Part shown: one piece after another, positions 25,213 through 32,645 of the stretch
How positions within the stretch are numbered: position 1 is the stretch's first letter
How the letters are laid out: each line of letters begins with the position of its first letter
DNA from: Alistipes finegoldii DSM 17242
Lineage (GTDB): Bacteria; Bacteroidota; Bacteroidia; Bacteroidales; Rikenellaceae
NCBI RefSeq assembly: GCF_000265365.1
Contig: NC_018011.1
Location: 2,807,501 to 2,871,500, forward strand
DNA length: 64,000 nt
Direction of reading: 5' to 3'
Program-made: the position numbers and the translations under genes
Notes under the pieces: model-generated
The model's database searches: none
What the model was told of the DNA's origin: nothing
The model's input: the letters and a program-made list of their open reading frames with translations, nothing else

Positions 25213-25641
25213 TTATTTTTCGTTCGCACCGTCCTTGCTCGCGAAGGCCAGCGCATAGAGCCGCATCTGCTTGACCATTGACAACAAGCCGTTCGACCGC
25301 GTGGGCGAGAGGTTTGCGCTCAGGCCGATGGCGTCGATGAAATAGAGCTCCGTGTCGAGAATCTCCTGCGGCGTGCGACCGTTCAGCACGCGGATCAGCA
25401 GGGCGATGATGCCCTTGGTGATTATGGCGTCGCTGTCTGCGGCGTAATAGACCCGGCCCTGCTCCATGCGGGCGTCCACCCACACGCGCGACTGGCATCC
25501 CTCGATCAGGTACTGCACGGTGCGGTGCTCGGCGGGGATGGCCGGCAACGAATCGCTCAGACCGATGAGGTAGTCGTATTTGTCGAGCCAGTCGTCGAAT
25601 ACCGAGAACTCCTCGATGATCTCCTCCTGTATCTTATCCAT
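25213..25641 (-). CDS. sufE: SufE-like sulfur acceptor protein
   Basis: A 142-residue SufE. The motif EGCQSRVWV carries the active Cys that accepts persulfide from a SufS-type cysteine desulfurase. The start is followed by an acidic amphipathic helix as in other SufE proteins. It lies 20 nt after the PafA-like gene in the same direction. No SufS or SufBCD is present in the window. Confidence 0.9.
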   Translation of the reverse strand: MDKIQEEIIEEFSVFDDWLDKYDYLIGLSDSLPAIPAEHRTVQYLIEGCQSRVWVDARMEQGRVYYAADSDAIITKGIIALLIRVLNGRTPQEILDTELYFIDAIGLSANLSPTRSNGLLSMVKQMRLYALAFASKDGANEK

Positions 25642-25661
25642 GTCCGTATATTTTTTAATCC

Positions 25662-27227
25662 TTAAAAATCGATGATTTCCGGGAGCACTTCGCCCTCCGA
25701 CGCCGCAGGTTCGGTGATCTCCAGCACCCGCGCCACGGTCGGCGCCACGGCCGTCATGTCCACGCGGCGCTTCACGCGCAGGGGACCGGCTCCGAAGCCG
25801 TAAAATACCAGCGGCACCTGCGTGTCGTAGCCGTACATCGAACCCGACGACGATGCGCAGCGGTCGTTCTCCTCGATCCAGCCGGGCATCAGGTTCATGA
25901 TCACGTCGCCCGAACGCCGGGGATAGAAGCTGTTCTGCATCTTGCGGGCGTAGCCGCTGCCGAAGTAGCTCGTGCGCATGGCCGTGGCCGAGAGGGCGTG
26001 CGAGACGCCGCGGAACTGCATGGCGAAGATCGCCACCTCGTTCTGCACGTCGGCCAGATTGAGTCCCCGCTCGTAGATGAGGTTGTGGTTCAGGTAGAGG
26101 CATTTGTCTTCGTACTCCAGCACCCAGTTGCCCATGCCGTAGCGGACGTTCAGGAACCCGTTTACGATCACCTCGAACTGCCGGGCGTTGAACCGGTCGG
26201 CCTCTTCGCGGCCCGCGTCGTACGAGGGGCTGGTTCCGTGGTCCGACGTGAATACGACGAGCACTTCGCCGTTCTTGACCTGCGCGAATACGAACGTCAA
26301 AAAGTCGGCCAGATCGCGGTCGAGCCGGTAATACATGTCCTCCGCCTCGACCGATTCGGGACCGTAGGCTTCGCTGATGCGGCGCGACGAATCGAGACAG
26401 ATGTTCAGCAGGTCGGGCGTGCCGTCGGTGCCGAGCTTGAACTGGGCGATGGCCTGCTTGGCGAAGCCGAATACGGCGGTGTTGCCCGCCGGGGTGTAGA
26501 GCATCCGGTCGAAATCGGTGGTGAGCTTCAGGCGGCCGCTGCCCGTCTCGTCCTTCTCCTTTTTGTTCTTGCCCGTGAGGATTACGTCCCAGTTGCGGGA
26601 GTTGACGTAGCGGCCCTTTTCGTAGAGCGTCCGCCATTCGGGGGCGATGTACGAGAGGTTGTAGCGTTCGCGGTTGCTGCGCGCCACCCATTCGGGAACG
26701 TCGGCGGCGTAGTAGGGCGAGGTGGTCCAGCCGCAGCGCGCCGAGTCGAGCCAGAAGACCTCGCCGCCGCGTCCGCCCAAGACGATCGCCGACGTGGCTT
26801 CGGCCGCCACGGTGACGGCCTTGCTGCCGGGTTCGTGCTGCAGGAGCGCTTCGGAGAGCGTCGGGGCGATCAGGTTGTAGGGGCCTGCGCCGTTGCGTCC
26901 GGCGATCAGTTCCACGGCCTCGTTGGCGACGTAGTCGCGCCAGCGCGAGCCGATGACCCCGTGCGTCGAGGGCATCGCGCCCGTCGATAACGTGGCCAGC
27001 GACACGGGCGTGGTGGTCTGCTGGTAGTCGTAACGGCTGTCGGCGAAGACCGTGCCGCCGTCGATCAGGCGCCGGAGTCCTCCTTCGCCGTAATTGTCGG
27101 CGTAACGCGAGAGATCCTCGGCGCGCATCGAGCCGACGACGATATTAACGACCAGCCGGGGCCGTGCGGCCGAGACTTCGAGGGCCGCGAAGGCGGCTAT
27201 GGCGAGTAAAATGATTTTGTGCTTCAT
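25662..27227 (-). CDS. PafA-like alkaline phosphatase superfamily protein, apparently a pseudoenzyme
   Basis: A 521-residue exported protein (signal peptide to about residue 20) with the fold of the type I phosphodiesterase/PafA phosphatases: the YGEGGLRRLIDGG helix, STGAMPSTHG, GPESVEAEDMYYRLD and TSDHGTSP. Compared from memory with active PafA-like enzymes, the nucleophile Thr and the DH pair remain. The first metal Asp (IVVDQMR) has become Gly (IVVGSMR). The DxxGH pair has become RRISE. The histidines of THGSPY and YDTHVP have become Ser and Gln. It should not bind two zincs normally, so a binding or scaffolding role is more likely. It sits between GSCFA and SufE. Confidence 0.75.
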   Translation of the reverse strand: MKHKIILLAIAAFAALEVSAARPRLVVNIVVGSMRAEDLSRYADNYGEGGLRRLIDGGTVFADSRYDYQQTTTPVSLATLSTGAMPSTHGVIGSRWRDYVANEAVELIAGRNGAGPYNLIAPTLSEALLQHEPGSKAVTVAAEATSAIVLGGRGGEVFWLDSARCGWTTSPYYAADVPEWVARSNRERYNLSYIAPEWRTLYEKGRYVNSRNWDVILTGKNKKEKDETGSGRLKLTTDFDRMLYTPAGNTAVFGFAKQAIAQFKLGTDGTPDLLNICLDSSRRISEAYGPESVEAEDMYYRLDRDLADFLTFVFAQVKNGEVLVVFTSDHGTSPSYDAGREEADRFNARQFEVIVNGFLNVRYGMGNWVLEYEDKCLYLNHNLIYERGLNLADVQNEVAIFAMQFRGVSHALSATAMRTSYFGSGYARKMQNSFYPRRSGDVIMNLMPGWIEENDRCASSSGSMYGYDTQVPLVFYGFGAGPLRVKRRVDMTAVAPTVARVLEITEPAASEGEVLPEIIDF

Positions 27228-27252
27228 GGTGTGCGAATGATAGGCCGCAAAT

Positions 27253-28218
27253 TTACGAATTTATTTCGATACATCGGCGGAAATATTCCGCTTCGGTCCG
27301 AAAATCGATCTGCGGCAGCGCCGCGATCTCTTCGAGCCTGCGGCGGCAGAACTCGCGGTAGGTTGCGCTCTGCGGGTTGCGGGGCCGGTGCGCCGCGGCC
27401 ACGACGATATGGCGGACGTCGGGCAGCAGACGCCGGGCCTGCTCCGAGAGAACCGTCGCCGAGAACTTCTCCCAGACGTATTCCACGGCCTGCGGAGACG
27501 GATGCACCAGATCGTCGGCGTAGAACCGGTAGTCGCGCAGGTCGTCGTTGAGGATTTCGTATGCGGGGAAATAGTGAACGTCGGGAAAACGCTCCGCCAG
27601 CTCTTCGGCGGCCAGACGGAGTGCGGCTTTGCTCACGGCGTTGCCCGCCAGTGAGTCGCCGAGATGCCGCACGGGGCTGACCGTAAGGATCACCTCCCTG
27701 CCGCCGAGCGGACCTGCCATGAGGTCTGCGAAAGCGGTGACGATCTCGTCCACGCCCAGCCTGCGCCGCGTGAACTCCGCGGCGGGCCGGCGGTGGCAGT
27801 TGGCGACCACCGCGCCGTCGTGTTCGTAGACCCACGCCGTGCCGAAGGTCAGCACGATCCGGTCGGCCGCGCGCAGCGCTTCGGCTCCGCTCTTCCGGGC
27901 GGCGTTCATCGCCGCGAGGGCTTGGTCCGCTTCCGGGGCGGAAAAAGAGCCGTGGAACCCGTAATGGAACCACAATTCGCCGTCGAATCCCAATTCCGAA
28001 TGTCGTACGGGCTTCTCCCCTGCGTAGCTGCGCAGCGCGGCGGCGATGGAGAGCGGGTTGAACAGAATGCCCGAAGGATTGGCCGTGACGCGGAATTTTG
28101 CCTGTGCCAGCCGCCCGGCGATGTGTTCCGCGAAACAGGAGCCGAGGGCCAGTATGCGGTTCTCGTAGCCGATCTTCGTTCCAAGGGGCGCAATTTCGAT
28201 TTCGGTGCGGAATTTCAT
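27253..28218 (-). CDS. GSCFA domain protein
   Basis: A 321-residue protein carrying the family-defining GSCFAEH motif at about residues 27-33, and further blocks FGTAWVYEH, TVSPVRH and DLVHPSPQAVEY. The Ser in GSC and the Asp/His in DLVHPS look like an SGNH-hydrolase arrangement (an esterase or acetyltransferase-type active site), although the family's substrate is not established. No signal peptide. The start codon is 4 nt from a TAnnTTTG box, so the mRNA may be leaderless. Likely first gene of the group that continues to SufE. Confidence 0.88.
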   Translation of the reverse strand: MKFRTEIEIAPLGTKIGYENRILALGSCFAEHIAGRLAQAKFRVTANPSGILFNPLSIAAALRSYAGEKPVRHSELGFDGELWFHYGFHGSFSAPEADQALAAMNAARKSGAEALRAADRIVLTFGTAWVYEHDGAVVANCHRRPAAEFTRRRLGVDEIVTAFADLMAGPLGGREVILTVSPVRHLGDSLAGNAVSKAALRLAAEELAERFPDVHYFPAYEILNDDLRDYRFYADDLVHPSPQAVEYVWEKFSATVLSEQARRLLPDVRHIVVAAAHRPRNPQSATYREFCRRRLEEIAALPQIDFRTEAEYFRRCIEINS

Positions 28219-28222
28219 ACTG

Positions 28223-28230
28223 CAAAAGTA
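28223..28230 (-). promoter_or_regulatory. -7 box of the GSCFA gene, 4 nt from the start codon
   Basis: The minus strand reads TACTTTTG (TAnnTTTG). The transcript would begin at or near the ATG at 28218. No good -33 element. Confidence 0.5.
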
Positions 28231-28239
28231 CAAATTTTA

Positions 28240-28247
28240 TATCTTTG
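28240..28247 (+). promoter_or_regulatory. -7 box of ispE, 4 nt from the start codon
   Basis: TATCTTTG, followed by CCGT and the ATG. It is divergent from the GSCFA box within a 33-nt intergenic region. No good -33 element. Confidence 0.65.
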
Positions 28248-28251
28248 CCGT

Positions 28252-29064
28252 ATGATCTTACGGGCAAACTGCAAAATAAATCTGGGGCTGGATATCCTGC
28301 GCCGCCGTGCGGACGGTTATCACGACCTCGAAACGGTGATGTTTCCCGTGCGCGGACTTTACGACGAAGTCGAGGTCGTGCGCACGGCCGGGGCGGGCGT
28401 GGATTTCCGCGCCGAAGGGCTCGCGGTGGACTGCGAACCCGAACAGAATATCTGTATCAGGGCTTTCCGGCTGATGCACGACCGTTACGGCGTGGACGGC
28501 GTCGCTATCCGGCTCGACAAGCGGGTGCCGTTCGGCGCCGGGCTGGGTGGCGGTTCGTCCGACGGCACGGCGGTTCTGCTGGCTCTCGACCGGCTTTTCG
28601 ACCTGCATCTGCCCGAAGCGGAGCTGATCGCCCGCGCCGCCGAGCTGGGCAGCGATACGCCGTTCTTCGTGCGCAACACCCCGCAGTTCTGCACCGGACG
28701 GGGTGAGATCATGTCGCCTTTCCCGCTCGACCTTGCGGGGCTGACCCTCGTGATCGTGAAGCCGGACGAGGGGGTCTCTACGCGCGAAGCCTATGCGGGC
28801 GTACGTCCGCGGGTGCCCTCCGTGCCGCTTGCCGAGCGTCTGCGGCGTCCCGTCGCGGAGTGGCAGGAGATTGTGACCAACGATTTCGAACCGCATATCT
28901 TCGCCGCGCATCCCGCCATCCGCGCATCCAAGCGGAACTTACTCGATGCTGGTGCCCTTTACGCTTCGATGTCGGGCAGCGGCTCTGCGGTTTTCGGGCT
29001 GTTCGACCGTCCCGAAAAAGCAGAGAGCCTGCGGTCGCAGACTCCCTTCATCTTTTCGTTGTAG
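28252..29064 (+). CDS. ispE: 4-diphosphocytidyl-2-C-methyl-D-erythritol kinase
   Basis: A 270-residue GHMP kinase of the MEP pathway, acting two steps after IspD. The ATP-binding loop PFGAGLGGGSSDG is at about 92-104, the substrate region NCKINLGLDI is at the N-terminus and the third motif MSGSGSAVFG is near the C-terminus. Cytosolic. Probably monocistronic, since rpiB faces it from the other side. Confidence 0.95.
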   Translation: MILRANCKINLGLDILRRRADGYHDLETVMFPVRGLYDEVEVVRTAGAGVDFRAEGLAVDCEPEQNICIRAFRLMHDRYGVDGVAIRLDKRVPFGAGLGGGSSDGTAVLLALDRLFDLHLPEAELIARAAELGSDTPFFVRNTPQFCTGRGEIMSPFPLDLAGLTLVIVKPDEGVSTREAYAGVRPRVPSVPLAERLRRPVAEWQEIVTNDFEPHIFAAHPAIRASKRNLLDAGALYASMSGSGSAVFGLFDRPEKAESLRSQTPFIFSL

Positions 29065-29186
29065 GCGTTGCCCGGTCTTGGGCGGATGTGATTACGGCGT
29101 TTGCCGGTTCGATGTCCGGCTGGCCGTGCCTGCATCGCATCTGTTCTGCCCGCATTCGTTTCTGGTCGCAGGCGTCTCCCGATCGG

Positions 29187-29642
29187 CTATTTTTCAGCCG
29201 CAACGCCGCAGGGTACGGCCATCTTCTCGATACGGTGCTGGTGGCGTCCGCCTTCGAACTGCGCCCCGAAGTAGGCGTCGAGCATCGCCACGGCCTCGTC
29301 GTTGGTGATGAAGCGGGCCGGGAAGACGATGATGTTGGCGTTGTTGTGACGGCGGATGAGCGATGCGATCTCCGGTTCCCACGCCAGTCCGGCGCGGATG
29401 CCCTGATGCTTGTTGAGGGTCATGGTCATCCCTTCGCCCGAACCGCAGAGGGCGATGCCGCATTCGAATTCGCCTTTCTCGACCGCTTCGGCCAGCGGGT
29501 GTGCGTAGTCGGCATAATCGACGCTTTCGGGGGAGCCGGGGCCGAAGTCGTGGACGTCGTAACCCATGGCCGAGAGGTAGCCCACCAGAAATTCTTTCAT
29601 TTCGTAGCCGGCGTGATCGCTGGCGATACCTATTTTAGTCAT
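29187..29642 (-). CDS. rpiB: Ribose-5-phosphate isomerase B
   Basis: A 151-residue RpiB/LacAB sugar-phosphate isomerase. The motifs IASDHAGYEMKE at the N-terminus, CGSGEGM (active-site Cys and anion hole) and the HNNANI segment are in place. It interconverts ribose 5-phosphate and ribulose 5-phosphate in the pentose phosphate pathway. A TATCTTTG box lies 39 nt upstream. Confidence 0.94.
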   Translation of the reverse strand: MTKIGIASDHAGYEMKEFLVGYLSAMGYDVHDFGPGSPESVDYADYAHPLAEAVEKGEFECGIALCGSGEGMTMTLNKHQGIRAGLAWEPEIASLIRRHNNANIIVFPARFITNDEAVAMLDAYFGAQFEGGRHQHRIEKMAVPCGVAAEK

Positions 29643-29681
29643 CGTATTTTTGTTTTTGTGTTGTTTTTAGGTTCTGTCATA

Positions 29682-29689
29682 CAAAGATA
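29682..29689 (-). promoter_or_regulatory. -7 box of rpiB
   Basis: The minus strand reads TATCTTTG, 39 nt before the start codon. A second weaker TATTTTTG lies 2 nt further upstream. Confidence 0.6.
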
Positions 29690-29733
29690 GGCAAAAATAA
29701 CGGTCGCCGCTCTTCCGGGTTCCGAATTTATGC

Positions 29734-29741
29734 TATTTTTG
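29734..29741 (+). promoter_or_regulatory. -7 box of the DUF454 gene, 4 nt from the start codon
   Basis: TATTTTTG followed by CTCC and the ATG, again implying a leaderless or nearly leaderless mRNA. Confidence 0.55.
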
Positions 29742-29745
29742 CTCC

Positions 29746-30111
29746 ATGAAATTTTTCCTCGCCGCCTTGGGGTGTCTGTCGTTCGTGCTGGGTGTCGTCG
29801 GTATTTTCGTGCCGCTGCTCCCGACCACGCCGTTTCTGCTGCTCTCCGCCGCATTGTGGGTCCGCTCTTCGCCCCGGCTTTACGATTGGCTGTTGGCGCA
29901 CCCCTGTCTGGGCGGGTATGTCCGCAACTTCCGCGAAAATCGCGCCATACCGCTTCGCGCCAAGATCGTTTCGCTCACGCTGATGTGGGGAACGATGCTC
30001 TACTGCGTTTTTGCGCCGCTCTCCGGATGGTGGTGGGCGCAGGCCGCGCTGCTCGCCGTCGCCGTGGGCGTTACTTGGCATATTCTTTCGTTTGCGACGC
30101 TAAAGAAATGA
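29746..30111 (+). CDS. DUF454 (YbaN-like) inner membrane protein
   Basis: A 121-residue protein with three to four membrane helices and the DUF454 signature GVVGIFVPLLPTTPFLLLSA, then SSPRLYDWLLAHPCLG. The function is unknown. It is followed by an array of short repeats and a strong terminator, beyond which the integrated element begins. Confidence 0.88.
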   Translation: MKFFLAALGCLSFVLGVVGIFVPLLPTTPFLLLSAALWVRSSPRLYDWLLAHPCLGGYVRNFRENRAIPLRAKIVSLTLMWGTMLYCVFAPLSGWWWAQAALLAVAVGVTWHILSFATLKK

Positions 30112-30141
30112 GGCTTGAAGGGAATGCCGGGCGGATAATGT

Positions 30142-30213
30142 CGGATGAATGGCGCCGGACGGATGGCGCCGGGCAATAAGCGTCGGATGAATAACGCCGG
30201 ACGAATGGCGCCC
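30142..30213. repeat. Imperfect 12-18-bp repeats around CGGATGAATGGCGCCGGA
   Basis: Four degenerate units at 30142-30159, 30160-30173, 30184-30201 and 30202-30213, each containing a variant of GGCGCCGG. They are noncoding and lie behind the DUF454 stop. GGCGCC is self-complementary, so the RNA could form alternate short stems. Confidence 0.65.
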
Positions 30214-30277
30214 ACGAAAACGGCCCGGAGTCCGGAAAGTAAAAGCCGGCCCCTCCTCCGGGTTTCCGGGGATTTAC

Positions 30278-30319
30278 AAAACAATGCTGTAACCTAATAA
30301 GTTACAGCGTTGTTTTTTT
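30278..30319 (+). terminator. Strong terminator at the left edge of the integrated element
   Basis: A 16-bp stem with one G-U pair (core AACAATGCTGTAAC), loop CTAATAA, then seven T. It ends transcription from DUF454 just before the att-like repeat. Confidence 0.9.
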
Positions 30320-30321
30320 AT

Positions 30322-30355
30322 GAGGTAATGATTTAGAAACGTAAGTCTCGAATAA
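30322..30355 (+). repeat. Left att-like direct repeat
   Basis: GAGGTAATGATTTAGAAAC and following bases match the right copy at 26 of 34 positions, 17 of the first 19. It lies 3 nt beyond the T-run of the terminator. Confidence 0.6.
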
Positions 30356-30419
30356 ACTTACATCGAGGTTCATCCTGTCAAACAACTCTATATAAATATA
30401 CGAAATATCTGATAAAAAA

Positions 30420-30448
30420 GCAAATAGAATTTTTATCTCTCTATTTGC
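30420..30448. repeat. Inverted repeat near the left end of the element
   Basis: GCAAATAGA and its exact complement around an 11-nt A+T-rich loop, in the noncoding end of the element. It could be a binding site for the recombinase or excisionase, or an operator of the HTH genes. The rest of 30356-30597 shows no gene. Confidence 0.45.
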
Positions 30449-30597
30449 CGATTTATGACGGACATCAGCGTCATCGCGGATCATTTTTTCATTTGAGCGG
30501 ACTGGAACGGTCTGGAGCGGACATGGAAATCGTTTTCTGAAGGCTTGGATTATCTTGCACATCCTTACCGCAGAAATCACCTAAACCCAACAATTAT

Positions 30598-30879
30598 GGA
30601 TTGCGTCCTTATGGAAACGAGCGCCTATAAAGAGTTGCAGGCGCACCTTCAACGTCTTCTGGAGCGAATAGCTGCGCTCCATTCTCTCTCCGTCCAACCG
30701 ACAACTGTCCGGGGCTTACGGCCGAGGAGGTCTGCAAGGCTTTGAGCATCACCAAGCGAGCCTTGCAATACTATCGTTCCGCCGGCATCATCCCCTATAC
30801 GGCCTTGGGGAATAAAGTATTGTTCCGGGACGACGACATCCGGCAACTTCTGGAAAAGAACCTGATAAAAAGCCTGTAG
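30598..30879 (+). pseudogene. Excisionase-like HTH protein, frameshifted at a (TC)4 repeat
   Basis: The first frame gives a coiled N-terminus (SAYKELQAHLQRLLERIAALHSL). The continuation is in another phase and gives a helix-turn-helix of the MerR/HTH_17 type (LTAEEVCKALSITKRALQYY, then IPYTALGNKVLF). The break coincides with TCTCTCTC at 30683-30690. Removing one TC unit joins the halves seamlessly as LHSLRPTDNCPGLTAEEV. The layout is the same as in the intact neighbour 1 nt downstream. In related elements such proteins act as excision factors. Confidence 0.75.
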
Positions 30880-30880
30880 C

Positions 30881-31177
30881 ATGACCGAAGAGATCATCAC
30901 CCGCGACAGCGCCGCGTTCAAGGAACTGCGCCGCGATATCGTCAAAGCCATCCGTGCCGTTGATATTCTAATCGACACGCACCTCCCAGTCATCGGCAAT
31001 GAACTGTACCTGACCAGTGAGGAGATTTGCAGCATCTTCAGCATCTCGAAACGCTCCTTGCAGAATTACCGGGACAACCGCCAAATCCCTTATACTACTC
31101 TTGGTGGAAAGATTCTTTATCCGCAGTCATCGCTTTATAAACTGCTGGAACAGCATTATATGAAAGCGCAGCGCTGA
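30881..31177 (+). CDS. Excisionase-like helix-turn-helix protein
   Basis: A 98-residue protein. An N-terminal amphipathic helix (residues 10-35, FKELRRDIVKAIRAVD) is followed by an HTH_17/MerR-like DNA-binding domain (LTSEEICSIFSISKRSLQNY, then QIPYTTLGGKILYP). It is paralogous to the frameshifted gene just upstream. Tandem pairs like this accompany tyrosine integrases in Bacteroidota mobile elements and act as recombination directionality factors or regulators. The insertion sequence begins 33 nt downstream. Confidence 0.85.
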   Translation: MTEEIITRDSAAFKELRRDIVKAIRAVDILIDTHLPVIGNELYLTSEEICSIFSISKRSLQNYRDNRQIPYTTLGGKILYPQSSLYKLLEQHYMKAQR

Positions 31178-31214
31178 TGCGGTCTGTGAAAAGGGGAAGA
31201 TCACTTGAACTGCA

Positions 31215-31242
31215 CCCCAAAAGTTGGACATAACTTTTGGGG
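31215..31242 (+). promoter_or_regulatory. Hairpin at the left end of the IS, before orfA
   Basis: CCCCAAAAGTT and AACTTTTGGGG form a perfect 11-bp stem with the loop GGACAT, followed by TGTTTTATG where ATG is the orfA start. A transcript entering from outside would fold and hide or terminate before the start, a known way for insertion sequences to limit impinging expression. Confidence 0.6.
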
Positions 31243-31248
31243 TGTTTT

Positions 31249-31761
31249 ATGAAGTACAGTTATGAGGAGAAATTAACAGCAGTTTTGTCTGTTGTCAATG
31301 GCCAACATTCCGTATCGTCCGCCTCCAAGCATTTTGGAATAAGCTATACGCCTTTGTCGCGTTGGATTGCGCGTTATAAAGAGTTCGGCGAAGCAGGTCT
31401 TCGTATACGGCAATATACTTACAGCGGCGATTTTAAGTTGTCAGCTATCAGGCACATGCACGAGAATCACTTATCTTTAACGGAAACAACGGCAAAGTTC
31501 GGTATTTACAATGAGAGTACGCTGAGCAGATGGGAGCGTATCTATTATGAAGAAGGTGAATCCGGTCTTTACCGTGATAATCGGGGTAAGATGAGAACCA
31601 AACCTAATAAACAGGAACTACAACCACAGGAAGAAAATGACTTGCGAGTCGAAAACCAACGTCTTCGCGCCGAGGTCGCTTACTTAAAAAAATTGAGGAT
31701 CTTAGTCGAGGAACGCATCGTCCGCGAGAACGGGAACGGGCAAAAGCCATCGAAGAACTAA
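31249..31761 (+). CDS. IS3-family transposase OrfA
   Basis: A 170-residue DNA-binding subunit with two HTH segments (SVSSASKHFGISYTPLSRWI and SLTETTAKFGIYNESTLSRW) and a C-terminal leucine-zipper-like coil (LRVENQRLRAEVAYLKKL). The ATG at 31249 follows the end hairpin. The frame contains a 7-A run where ribosomes can shift to make the OrfAB transposase. Confidence 0.92.
   Translation: MKYSYEEKLTAVLSVVNGQHSVSSASKHFGISYTPLSRWIARYKEFGEAGLRIRQYTYSGDFKLSAIRHMHENHLSLTETTAKFGIYNESTLSRWERIYYEEGESGLYRDNRGKMRTKPNKQELQPQEENDLRVENQRLRAEVAYLKKLRILVEERIVRENGNGQKPSKN
31686..31692 (+). other. Slippery A7 site for programmed -1 frameshifting
   Basis: In the orfA frame the codons are TTA-AAA-AAA-TTG. A -1 shift gives CTT-AAA-AAA-ATT and continues without a stop into the orfB frame, producing the OrfAB fusion. 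Confidence 0.75.
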
Positions 31762-31787
31762 GACCGGAACATACCCTTCCCACGCTA

Positions 31788-32579
31788 TTGGAAGTTACGG
31801 GGATGGCGCGTAGTACGTTCTATTATCATCTGAAGCAGTTAAAGTTCCCCGATAAATACAAACAAGAGAAAAACGAGATTGTAAGTATATACCACGATCA
31901 TAAGGGACGTTATGGTTACCGCCGTATCACAGTAGAGATGCACAATCGCGGATATTCTATAAACCATAAAACGGTACTTAGGTTAATGAACGAATGTGGA
32001 GTTAAATGCCGGGTGCGCCTAAAAAAATATCGTTCATACAAAGGAGAGGTTGGTGCCGTTGTGCCTGACTTGCTGAAACGTAATTTTATGGCGGAACGTC
32101 CTAATCAAAAGTGGGTTACAGACCTTACTGAATTTTCTCTGTTCGGCAAGAAACTTTATCTGTCGCCTATTATGGACTTATATAACAGGGAAATAATAAG
32201 TTATAATATAGCTGAACATCCGACCTTTTACCAAACAATGAAAATGCTTGAAGATGCCATAAAGGATCTGCCCGATGCTCCGGAACTTATACTTCACTCG
32301 GATCAGGGTTGGCAGTACCAGATGAAACGCTATCAATATCGGCTGCGTGAAAAAGGTATTAGTCAGAGCATGTCTCGTAAGGGAAACTGTTTGGATAATG
32401 CGGTCATGGAAAACTTTTTCGGACTGTTAAAATCAGAATTATTATATTTGCAGAAGTTCGAGTCTGTCGATCATTTCCGCAAGGAACTGGAGGAATACAT
32501 AAATTACTACAATAACAAGCGAATAAAGACCGCATTAAACAACATGAGCCCGGTACAATACCGAACTCATGCTATCTGA
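31788..32579 (+). CDS. IS3-family transposase OrfB (rve integrase core)
   Basis: The region from the first in-frame ATG encodes 263 residues. The open frame extends upstream to the A7 slippery site, giving about 35 more residues (ERAKAIEELRPEHTLPTLLE). The catalytic DDE residues are in VTDLTEF, HSDQGWQY and DNAVMENFFGLLKSE. An HTH_21 segment (YGYRRITVEM) precedes them. All key residues are intact, so the IS could still be active. Confidence 0.93.
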   Translation: MEVTGMARSTFYYHLKQLKFPDKYKQEKNEIVSIYHDHKGRYGYRRITVEMHNRGYSINHKTVLRLMNECGVKCRVRLKKYRSYKGEVGAVVPDLLKRNFMAERPNQKWVTDLTEFSLFGKKLYLSPIMDLYNREIISYNIAEHPTFYQTMKMLEDAIKDLPDAPELILHSDQGWQYQMKRYQYRLREKGISQSMSRKGNCLDNAVMENFFGLLKSELLYLQKFESVDHFRKELEEYINYYNNKRIKTALNNMSPVQYRTHAI

Positions 32580-32645
32580 ATTATTAATCAGTCCAAACTT
32601 TGGGGTGCACATCATAATATATTTATATACTTTATCGCAAAGTGT

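Larger units (their letters stand above)
31211..32609 (+). mobile_element. IS3-family insertion sequence
   Basis: About 1.4 kb with terminal inverted repeats TGCACCCCAAAAGTTGGACA (left) and, on the complement of the right end, TGCACCCCAAAGTTTGGAC. Two overlapping transposase frames are in the IS3 arrangement, and the ends are TG...CA as usual for the family. The flanks AAC and CAT do not match, so no target duplication is visible. Its A+T-rich codons differ clearly from the host genes. Confidence 0.9.

Noticed and set aside
27664..28251. Upstream open extension of ispE
   Set aside because: It is antisense to the GSCFA gene. IspE starts with MILRANCKINLG at 28252.
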